A stretch of 64,000 bases of DNA from Leptoclinus maculatus (taxonomy: Eukaryota > Chordata > Actinopteri > Perciformes > Stichaeidae). The notes beneath the pieces are model-generated. The model ran no database searches. It saw only the letters and a list, made by a program, of their open reading frames with translations, and had not been told where the DNA came from. Both the position numbers and the translations under genes were made by a program. Location: the NCBI GenBank assembly GCA_032191485.1, contig JAVDOI010000016.1:15117736-15181735 (forward strand), written 5' to 3'. This document shows, piece by piece, positions 13,801-25,700 of the stretch. The stretch's first letter is position 1. Every line of letters begins with the position of its first letter.

Positions 13801-16671
13801 TCTGTAAATCCTAAATCTCCTAAACTATCACACCAGAATTAGTTTAATTTTTCTAAATACAATTTTAAGTCGTGTAATGGATATCTGCAATGTCGAGTCA
13901 TGCTGCGTAATCACCCGACAGCTTCTTCTTTTCCTAGTGATACGATCAGCTTTGATTGATTGTTTGAGACTAAGTTACATCATCAGGGCTGACCTCTCTG
14001 GTTTTGGTCTTTGTTGACTAAGATGTCTTTAGTAGATTAGTAACTTCAATTCTGTTAATGCTTCTTTTTCATTCCTGAATTACTTAACAACGACCACACA
14101 GATTTAAGCTTGGGTTGGTAACCTTGAGAAACTAACAAGAGCCGCGTTTTAAGAGGTGTCAGGAGAGCTCTAGCCCAGTGTCGCTCTCATCTTCTTCTCT
14201 TTTTCCAGTGGAAGTAGCTAGCAGGGCCTCCCTCTATAAGCCCCCCCCCCCCCCCCCCATAAAAAATGATTATGATGAATGTAAACAACGAGCATGGCTC
14301 TTGTCTGTGCTCGCAGCTGTTAAGCTAGCAATTAAATAGATCGACTAAAATATCTGTGGTCGGGAACAGCCCCTACGCATTATCATCTGCGGATTGTTCT
14401 GATGCATATCTAGCTGCCGTGAATTGCTTCTTGGGCAATGTCACAGGCCTAAATCGGGTACTGACAAAACTAAGCTTGCGAAATGTCATCTAGCTGTGAG
14501 AGATGTCAGAACGAAGAGCAAGGGCTTCTTTCTAGGAACGTCTTTTTGGCATCGACTCGTATTATTCCACCCGGAGCGTCTTTAGTTGAGCCGATTGCAG
14601 CGTTAAAATAATACGACATTAAGTTTAGGTTGCGTGACTGGAAAACCCTGGCTTTTCTATCGTTATTGCTCTCGCAGCACACATTAAGCACTTAAAACTG
14701 ACAGCTGAAGACAACAAGTTCAAGGCTGTTCTCTAAGGGCTGTAGCAATGCATTCTGGGAAATGTAATGTTGTCTGACGTAGAGGTGAATGAGGAAGGTC
14801 AAGGGTGAAGGAGTGACACCAAAAATGAAAATACTTCACAGAGAGGGTACATTTGTAATTATTGTGGCGTCCCACAGCTGATCTTTGGATGGTTATGGCT
14901 TCTGTGGCTGCTTCTTGATATCAGACGTGCCTACAGTACAGATGTTTTTATGCTTTTGGGGTTATTTTTGGAAGGGGATGGCAAATCCCACAACTCCTGT
15001 TTTGCTTAGAGGATCTAGCTTAGGGCAGAATTCTCAGTATCTCACAGTCTCCTCTGGTTTTCCCCTCCTCTTGCCTCCCTCACTTTCTCTCCTTTCTCTC
15101 CTTTCCTCCATCTCTTTCTCTCTCTTCCATGCTGCTCTGGCTTTCAGTGCTATTGCTGTTGTAATCTTGGTGACGTCTGTTTGTTGCCCTCCTGCTCATT
15201 AGCACAGATCACATTGTCTTTGTCGCTGTAGTGTTGCACGCGAAACGTGTTTGTTTTCCTCGCATTGTGGCTCTTTGGACGTCCTGCGACACATCTGACG
15301 GCCTCTTTATTTAACATATTGCATGCATATAAAACGGTATTAAGTGAACAACTGAAAATGATTTGTTAATTAATTCAGTCTCAAATGGAGAACTGCACTT
15401 GAAAATATAGTATTCAAGATGTTTTTTGAATCCGTCTTCCTGTCTTAACTGCTGTTGTAAGGGCAGAGCAGCGGCTTGAAGTAGGTGACAAGAGAGAATC
15501 ACTGAGATAATGGAAAGTTAATTTACTTGTTAGATATGCGCTCTTATCACAAGGGTGCTCCTTAAACAGACAGTACGTAGAGAGAGGTTGTGTTGTCGGA
15601 GGGAGAGCAGCATGTCGGCAGTGTCAGAGCGGAGGGAAAGCAACTCCCCCGCCCCCCCCCCCCCCCCCCCCCCCCTTCCCCTTCCACCCCCTTATTTTAC
15701 AGCAAGCAACTGGACAGGTCAGCCGCTATTGGCTGCACCTCCTCCACTTGGGCTGCCTTGCCTTTTTTAGCAGTCCCAAATGGAGCTGCAAATTCCATGT
15801 TGCTGGCAGGGTGACAGACAGGGAGATGGGAGCCAGCAAATGGGAGATTAGACGAGGGCCAGCCACCAGCAAACGGCACAATGGGCTCTCCGACCAACAC
15901 GGGACGAGCCTGCCAGTTGTCACCTTCAATTTGGAACGATTAATCCCTCATGAAGAGGGAATAATTTGTGTCCTGCTCTTTTTAATTACTCTCTCATTTC
16001 CTGTCGATCGTGTGATGTCTGTGAATGCGAGGAGGGCAATGGAGGCTTTTATTCTTTTACCATATATAGAACCCTTACAAACGCCCATCATTTGGAAACC
16101 AGCGTATTGAAAGGACTTTTACAGAGGCATAAGAACCACTACCAAACCAAAGAACCCTAGAATTATTGCGTAAATAAGATTGCTGGTGTCTCTATCTATG
16201 GCATTCTGTCTCCGGATCTTTTTAATATTAGGATTTCACAAATGTATGATATTTGAGATCTCTTCGTTGAGTAAAATCATGTCCGTCTCTTGTCAAATGG
16301 ATTACTTGGCATGTTCTGGAGGGTTCACTCGGTGGCTGTGCAGAGTCCAGAGGAGTCCTTGCTTATTCCAGAAGACTCAGCCCTCCATCCGCACGACTAT
16401 GAATTGTGGCGTAAAGAAATCTAAATCAGCTTTTGCATTGTGAAAGAAATCTTTTTTTCCCCCTCAGGCTGATACAAACAATCCCTATGTGGTCATCAAA
16501 CAAGTATAAATACATATAATATTACACAATGTAGGGCCACAACTAACGATTACATTCACTATCAATTAAGTCGCCTGTTATTTTTCTGAATTAATCTGTT
16601 AATTGTTTGGTAAATATAGCTGCAAATTAAGAACGGATCAATCAACAACGTGTTTCATCATTAATAGGTTG

Positions 16672-16753
<82 letters not shown>

Positions 16754-19700
16754 TATTCAGACTTCCAGACCATTTGCATATGACAGTGAAGGGGTTCATT
16801 GTTAGTGATGGAGATGAGATGATGTATCGGTGTGTAAGACTGAATCAGAAGGAGCAGGAGATGGAGTTAAGGAGGAGATGACAGTGCGGAGGCTTTGGCT
16901 ACGCTTCTTCTCTGAAGGAATGCATTACACCACTGAAGCCTATGTTTACTATGCACTGCCTTGACTCTGAACTGAAAGCCTGCGCTGTTTATAGACCGGC
17001 CAGTTGAACACAAGACACGTGGAGACGGTCAAACAAAGCAGTAGGTCAGTGGAAGCTCGCTGTGTAGGTCACAGAGATAGTGTCAGTGTGACTGGACCTT
17101 TCAGGTTACCACATCGAAACCTGGAGGACCAATCAGTGGAGCCCAACTATCTGTTCATGTTGGATCGGAGTAGAAACATGAACGGAAAGCAAGATGTAGG
17201 GATGGAACGATATGAGATTTGATCACTGAGCACGATAAAAAAAACACTCAATAAGTTGACCGTGGTCAATTTCCATTTTTGGGGATAATCGTAAATATTG
17301 TTGCACGTGTGACTTGAAAAAGCTCGTTATCATGGTAGAGAACTAAAAAAGAGAGCGTGACTTATAAAAAGTACAGATTATCATGTAAGAAAAAACAGAC
17401 TCACACCATGTTGTATACATTTATCCTTTTTTATGCAGAGGGACCTTGTGATTTATGATTACCTTATATAAGATTGTTTGTTTTTCACTAAAAGGGATGT
17501 CACTAAAAATAAAGATCTATATGCAATGAAAACATTTGTTTCTTAATGAAATGTAAGGGGATTCCAGTGTGTCTAAGTGCCATTTTAAGAGTTTTAAGCA
17601 TATTTTGATTATCATAATATCGTGAATCACAGTTACTTTGTCCAGGATAATTGTTGTTCCTATTGTCCCCATGCCTAGCAAGAGCAGCCATTTATTTCTT
17701 CATTGAACGGTGTAATAGGGAAAGGTTGGAACACTACGAGTCATATTGTCTTTTTTTTTTAAATGGCGCTACAAGGTGAAGCATCTCTGTGAATTCAGTC
17801 GTTCTTCTATGAACCCGATGTTGGGAACTGCGAGGAGTCGTATGCTGCTGTCTTCTCACTCACGTGGCCTCCTGCTGCCTCAGCTGGCCCGGAAAGGGTT
17901 AATTCCCCCTCAGAGCTGCTCAGGTTTCCCGCCAGCTGTCTGTACCCTCAGCTGTTTGTACTCTCGCCCCGTTCCTGTCCCCAAACCTCACACAGACGCA
18001 CATACTCTGCTACTGCTGTGGCTAAAAAGTGCTACTTGCTTCGCCACTGTGATGTTCACTTTCTCGACATACTTTTTGTCCTCCCCAGTCCCTTAACTGA
18101 TTGTTGTTCTGCTTGGTTACCGCTTTACTCTTCCTCTCTTATCTGTAACCCCTGCACCGATGTAGAGTGAGTCCTAGTGAACGTTAATGTAACAAATATC
18201 ACTTCTCCTGGGAGAATGAAGACGTGGTGACGGCTTGCGTCACCGTCTGACTGTCAGCAATCACTCTGTGATGAATGACGGGCCTGATAGCTGTGCAGTA
18301 AATGGATTACATATTGTTCTTGGGTGAATTCATTCGGTTTTCCCTGTTGGTTGAAAGGGCAGAACAACTGCGAGTCCTCTGTGTGGCCCTCCCTCTTTGA
18401 CTTTCCAGCTGCTGTTTAACTAAAGAGGTAAAGGACCTTGGACTGTCGGAGCCCCTCGGCAGGGCCTGGATCTGAGCTGCCGACGAGCTCACTCACTGTG
18501 TAACTTATCGTGTTGATTTTGAGCGGCTTGTATAAAACAACACCTCTAACCGTCCGTACATCATGAGGGCCAGAAAACTCTTTAATTAAAGATGACACAG
18601 TTGATCATTTGCTTATCCGGAGTTTCTTTTTACCTCATCAAATGAAAAAACAACAACTTCTGTTTAGTCATTGCAGTGAGCCATACTAGACTATCTTTGA
18701 TATTACGAGCAGACTGGGATGTGGCTAAAGACTGGGAGCTAATCCTTACAGTTGTTTGCTCCACTGACATGTTTGCATCTTAGTATGTGTTTGGAAGTTC
18801 TTATCAGTGGAGTCCATGCTGGATTATCCTCCTCTCACCCATGTAATCAGTCACGTATAAAAACCAATAGTGCTCTGCTAAAAGAGGTTGCTCCAGCCTG
18901 CTTCTACGCTACCTTTCTGTTCATAATGAATGAGCCTTTTCAGAATTCAAGCTCATATGATGCAACGCACCTCATTCACTTGTGTGCTCATGGTAAGCCT
19001 GCCTGTTGTGACACATGGCTGTGTTTACATATAATAACTAGGGGTGGGTGAAAAAATCGATACAGCATAGTATTGCGATATTTTGCGTGGCGATATTGTA
19101 TCGATACACGGAAGCCAAGTATCGATCTTTTATTATATAAACTTTTTGGCACTTGAAAAATAAAATCAATTGCTTTTTCAGTCCACTAGATGGTGCTGAG
19201 TTGTTTTCTGGTGAGGTCAGCAACGTATTTGTAATACGTCAAACACAAACGTAATCATGGAGAAAATACGTTTTGGGGACACGTGACCTGAGACGGGTAA
19301 CCATGGTTACCACCCCCCCCCACACACACACACACACACCTGTGTTTACTGCCACTGAGAACTGCTCTGGTTCTGACCGAATAAACCACGTTACCGTGGG
19401 GACTCCCGTGTTAACGTCTCCACAGATGTCTCCTGTAACCGTAACACCGCGGTCACTTTTCACAAGAACCACTTTTAGACTTTTTTAGAGGAGAAATGTG
19501 ACGGAACTCTCTGTGAGTTGAACAAAGTGACCGCATATCCGAGAGGTTTGAGCCTCCTGTGGTTAAATAAACGAGTCCTCGCGGCCGAACACGAGCTCGG
19601 TCTGAAGGGGAAACTGTCATCTCGCTGCCGCGATAACAGTTGTGTTTAAAAACGGTTATCTTGTGTGAGTTTTACCACCAAAATGGTGGAAGAGAAAACA

Positions 19701-22700
19701 CAGTTTTTAGCAGCACGGCGTGACAGTTGACTCTCCACGGTTCTCATGCCGTCAGCCAATCGTGTGCGCGCGACAGCACAGTCTTATTAGCATAAGCAGT
19801 TTATATAGTCAGCGACAGAGACGCATCAGTTTGAGACACTTGAACTGCATCCACCGGGAAAGCGCCCAAGAACGGCTGAGCGTACCATATCAAACCGTAC
19901 CGTACCTGATGACCCGGGCCGTTGAGATCTTCGGAGAAATACATATACGACCGCCCTACAGAACTCCGGCAGCTGTCGAGTTATCCAGCTGCCGTCATAG
20001 ACTCGCGGCCCAATCTAGTTATCGTTCCTGGGTCCAGGTGCGGTTCACCCGGGCCGTTGAGATCTTCGGAGAAATACATATACGACCGCCCTACAGAACT
20101 CCGGCAGCTGTCGAGTTATCCAGCTGCCGTCATAGACTCGCGGCCCAATCTAGTTATCGTTCCGGGGTCCAGGTACGGTTCACCCGGGCCGTTGAGATCT
20201 TCGGAGAAGTACGGCGGCGTAGATAAATACGACCGCCCTACAGAACTCCGGCAGCTGTCGAATTATCCAGCTGCCGTCTAGACTCCCGGCCCAAATATAT
20301 ATACCGTTCTTGGGTGCAGTCAAGGTGATGTGCGGTTCAAGTGCCTCTCAAACAACGGCTCTTTTAAGAGCCGACCACCCACTCTAATGAGACTCTGGTT
20401 CCTTGTCCACTACTTCACCATAGTCACCACCATGGTATTTGCAAGACTTTTCTTTTTTTTGGAAAACTTTATTTAATTTATATCAGATCTACAGTTCCAC
20501 AAATACATACATGATTCACAAGTATACAGACATAAAAAACACACAGACAGATACAAGAAAAGTGCTCTGTGCTTGGGTTAAAAGTCCAACAAATGCCACG
20601 GGAGGGACTGGCTCTTAGCAATAGTTCTCCTTCTCCTGAGTTCAGTGACTATATGTTTCACCACCATGTTTCCCTCTGTTTTATTACGTCAAGCGCAGTG
20701 GATTCCTATGTGACTATAACAGCACAATATCTCAGAGGACTGGCGACTGCTGTCTCACGTTCTCCAAACTAGAGCAGTACACGTAAGTCACACCGGGGCA
20801 AACATGACGGACCTCCTGCTAAATGCAGCATAAGAATGGGGGATTGCCGACAAAAACCTGGTGGTTGTAACCGACAGCGCTTCTAACGTGGGCGTTGCCG
20901 TTCAGTTAGCGTAATTCCTGCATGTGAAGTGTTTCACTCACACACTCAATCTGTCCTCACAACGGGGGTTAAATCTGCCAACAGTAGCCAGGCTCATGGG
21001 GAGAGTGCGGCGCATAACTGTCTCTCTGCCCTTGACGTCCGCGCATCGCAAGTTATATAACTCTTATATCTTACTTATACAAGTTATAGACACGTTTGCG
21101 TTCAGTTAAGTTGGACTATGTAGACTGTAATACAAACAGTTCAGTTTGTCGGGTGCATGCAACATGTATGACAGTGTTGGTCAGTCTGTCTGCTTGACAA
21201 TCAATACAAATGATTGAGTGATGAAGTGAGATGAACAGACTGAAAACTGTATCTTATTAGATAAAACATGTTGACACAGTTTTCCTTTGGGGACATAATT
21301 TGAATTTGAAAAAAGTAATAAATTGCAATATATGTTATCGCAATACTCAGCATATCACAGTATCGTGATAATGTCTGTGACACAATAGCTTTATCCCAAT
21401 GCCGGGGCTGGATCCTCCAAAGGACGAGGCCTTGAAAGGCCTTCAGAGGTCCCGAGGTCGAGGCTGAACTTGCATTTTCTCCACAAATAATATGGTCTTG
21501 CCTCGGTGTAAAAGAAATAGTTATTTCTTTCCTGGGGAAACTGATTTCACAAGGGGTTGATAGTGCGAGTTGTAACATTTTATGTTAATACATGAGGCCT
21601 CAAAGCTCAAACCCAGATGAATCATCATGGATACTCAAATCTGGGATTTAAGAGTTCAGAATGCATTATGGGATACAAAGGACTGCAACGGATACTGGTT
21701 GCGTCCAACAAATTCAGCCCAAAGAAAGCTGCATTTTATTTGGCCACATGTGGAGGAACCCTTAACACGACTCTGTCCTCTGTACCCACAGCACATGTAT
21801 CCGTGTTGATCACACCCCTTATTAAAGGACATGCCGGTCTAGTGTAAGCTTGTTCCCTCTCTGCACAAGTGTGAGAGGGAACAAGTGTGTAAGTGCGTAG
21901 AAACGGGCATGGTGGGTTTGGATGTGCTTTACAGTCCCAGCCTAACGCCCACCCTGCTCTTATCATGCAGCCCACTCACCAACACATCCTGCTCTGCTGC
22001 TCAATGGATGTTCACGTTAGCGTATATGCTGCTACATCGCACCTCCGTTGATTTTAAGTTTTACTTGAGCATCTCATCTGCCTGATTTCTACACATTTTA
22101 CTGTGGATGTTACATGGTCAGTTAGTTGTTCTCATAGTAACTCAACAAAGTGTGCAGAAATAGTTTTTGTTATTCTACAGTATAGTTGTATTGAGCAGTG
22201 GTTGGATCTTAATTGAAGCAGGTATAGATGATGAATGGGGTATTCAGGTGTGTGTGGCAGTATTCAAAGAGAATACACGCTTGTGTTCCTACACACCTGG
22301 TATGATTTATATACTATTTTCTCTCTTGGGCATTATGTATTGTGGAGTAGCATTTTTTTTTTTTTTTACAGGATTTGATGCGTGTCCTAATTAGTGTTGA
22401 ATCGCTATTCTATACTTAATTTCCTACATTCAATGATGACGAGATTGTTTTCTCCGACTTAATTGCAGCTTTTGGCGCATTCAGACTTGAAGAGAGAAAC
22501 GCTCCCTGCACGGCACATTATTTTACATGTGGTTGCAATTAGAGGGGTCCCAGCCTGTTTCTCTACCTTGTTTATGTCATTTGCCCTTCCTCTATTAAAT
22601 CCCACTATGGTGTCTGTCACCGATTGCAAGTATTAAAGCCTCCTCCTCCTCCTCATGCTTAAAGAGGAAAAGCCCTATTAATGGTGTTGTTTTAGGTGTT

Positions 22701-25700
22701 CTCATGTGAAACTCTTCGGGTGTTGCTTTTGCAGTCTGGGATAAGTTGGAAATACTATTAACTGATGATGTCATCAGGGTTATCATAGACTACAGAGTTA
22801 CAAACTGAAGATGTGTGGATTATTGTTTGACTGTTAAAATGTCTGGCATGGTGGACATCAGTTGCAGTTTATTAATAACCTGTATTGTTTATATTTAGTT
22901 TATATGCACTCTTCATATTTGCACTCCAGCGCACATTGTAATCTAACTGCTGCACAACAATCTTCCTCGGGATGAATAAGGTTTTATCTTCTCGAAAGAT
23001 GTTTGCGTTGACCATTCAGGGAAGGCACTATTGCGTTGCATTATGGGAATTGTAGGCGCCAGTGCTTTTGAAGCATGACCTAATACTCGGGACGAAGCGT
23101 CTGGATACCTCCGTAGCTCATTTTTCACCGGTCCTTTTTTAAAACCGCCTCTTGCGCGTTCCTCAAGTTTATGGAAGCGAAATACTAAATAACTAGCGTT
23201 CCCCTCAATGTTGTCTTCTTCCTTGATAGAATCCAGTACTGATTTTAATTTCATCAAATTACCCCCCCACCCCCCACCCCCCCCCCCTGTCTTTCTAATC
23301 AACGTGTATGTTTTCTCCCACAGGACACACTGAAGCCGACGTTCACGATAGCCAGCCTACCAGGCAGTACCAGCAGCGCCCAGTGCACGGTACCCACCAC
23401 CTCCACCACCATGCAGGTGAGCAGCGGCGCTTCGTTTCCCATCACCAACTACCTGGCGCCCATCTCAGCCAGCAGCAACATCAACGCCAACGGTACCGTC
23501 CTCAAGACCGCCTGCGGCTCCGCGGGGGTCATGCAGCTGCCCGGTGGCTTCACTTTCATGCCCGGTATGTAGGAGAGCAAAGAATATGGGGTGCTTTTAC
23601 CTCGACGCCCATAGCTCTGTTCAAATCTTTAATTATTTTCATTATGGTTTGTTAATCTTAACTTCATCCTTATGAATTGAACTGATGCTTCCGCAGGCCT
23701 CCGTGTTTTGTCGATGTCACTGTGTTGTCTAGCCTGTTGGGCTAATTAGAATTTGAATGGCAGTGCGCCTTGACCTCAGCTGTCTTGGAAGTGGTCATGC
23801 CCCGCTCTCTCTTCAAGCTGTTTACCTCACACAACAGCCCTTCATAGCCAGTCATCAACACTCGGCAGCCTGGGGTTTTACAAAGCCTTCGGTGTCCAGG
23901 AGAGCCACGTCTATTGGCGACTGGCTCTGCCTTTGATTGTCACTTGGGGACAGGAATAATTAGGTGAGAGGGACACAATAGGCCTGGCAATGAGCGACGA
24001 CGAACACGGCCCATAATTAGCCATGAATATTCAATGAAGGATCGGTGGCTGAAATTATAATTGCGTACTTTATGAAGCGGGAGCCTTGTGACACAGTGGT
24101 CCTGAACTAGACATGACCCTTCATTAAGGGGGACTTCACAGACACACGCTTAAACACAAGGGATCGCTACTGCGCCAACTCAACGAGGACATTTGGGGCA
24201 GCAAGCTCTGATTTGGGATCCTTAGGTGTTTCTAAATTGGCTTTCCCCCCCAGTAATTATTCATTACACTACCTCTTCATGGTGAATGTGCTGGGAAATA
24301 CTGGGGCGTCAACGTCGAGCGTGGGGATGCCAAGAGGTCACGATTCCCCCAAAAGACGTGAAGAATATTTGAATTTCACGATTAATTTAGATATGATCTT
24401 ATCTGTATGAGAAGATCAGTGGTCTGGAGCATTTACTGGGACTGTCCATGACAAGAGCAATTGGAAAAAGGCTGGTTGACACTTAAATGCTGACTGGTGC
24501 GCTGTTGTTAACAAGAGCCCAGTGCTCGTCGGTGCTGTATATTTTAAGTGCTGGCAATAATGTCGCTAACTAAGTCGATGGCGTTGCCACAGCTGAACAG
24601 ACAGACGCATGATGCCCACTAATTGGTGCTGTATGTTATTTTGACTGACAGCTGAAGGACAGACAGGCGCAGTGTCTCTGTCCCCCCCCCCCCCTCTCTT
24701 TTCTTCCTCCTCCTCCTGCAACCCTTGTCTCTCACACGCCCTCTTTTTCCACCCTCTCCCTCCCTCTACTGCTCTCTCTCTCCTCCTCGCCACCTGTCTG
24801 GCACATAGCAGCAGTGCCAGGTGGAACAACACACCCTCCCACACTGAAACCTCCTTCAGCTGACAGCTTGAAAGGGCCTGCCCACCCCACTGCAGCAACT
24901 GTTTATGGAGCATGTGACCAAATGGGATGGTGTAACTCCAGAGTCATGTTCTGAAATGAAATATCTGCCATGTGGTGAAAGACGACACTTTGATAATAGA
25001 ATATGAAACCAATCATGCAACAATTGAACGATTTCAAATGTCAATGTGCCAGCTACCGTCATGTAGTATGTGTTAAACCTGTGTATTATTTTCACTGACG
25101 GAAGCATTAAACTTTAATTTATCTCAATGTTTAGTTTAATGTGACATCAGCTGAAAGGTACCCTGTGTGTCAGTGTTGACCACCGGTAGCGCTATGGAGC
25201 AATGTTTTTTTCAAATGGGTTCTTGTTTTGTTTGTAGCGTGTCACTTGAAAATGTAAACCATGCATATTGCTGCTTGCTTTGTTGCACAGCAGTCATGTT
25301 ATCTACCCAAGGATGTGGAACCTGCCAGATGGAAATAATATGAAACATGTGTGTCGAGCTAAACCGGAGTACACTTTACAATTTAAGTTAATAGCACTTT
25401 TCCAAGCTGTACTATCCTTTCACATGTAGTCTCACCCCCTTCTGTCTGTGTGTGTGTGCCCCATACAGCAGGCACTACTCTCCCCCCTGGCACCCCCACC
25501 ATTCCTCTGAGCCAGCTGCAGCAGCACTCCCTGGCCCTCCAGGGGCAGCATGGTCAGGCCCTGGCTGCCGCCCCGCAGCAACATCAGGGACAGCAGGCTA
25601 TCTTCCGCTTCCCTGCTGCTGTCTCCCTCACAGGTGACCCGCACTGCCACGACTCCCTGCGTATACTAATCACCATCATATCATCACAACAAAGCCGCTG

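Larger units (their letters stand above)
19039..21366 (+). mobile_element. Decayed hAT transposon with internal insertions
   Basis: The left end reads TAGGGGTGGGTGAAAAAAT followed by repeated ATCGATA/GCGATATT motifs, typical of teleost hAT elements. A matching subterminal region with TTATCGCAATA and TATCGTGATAATG occurs at about 21310-21366, but no clear right terminal inverted repeat was found. Between them are a transposase remnant on the plus strand (20690-21036), a histone-like promoter and 3' stem-loop, and a 135-bp tandem repeat. The first 140 bases also appear at 6613-6752 just before the gap. The right boundary is approximate. Confidence 0.7.

Noticed and set aside
19720..20226. 168-codon open frame with 45-residue repeats
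   Set aside because: Open because the tandem unit is a multiple of three; no protein family recognised, no good start context.
21780..21830. ACACCCCTTATTA as right end of the hAT element
   Set aside because: Poor match to the inverted left end and no matching 8-base target duplication.
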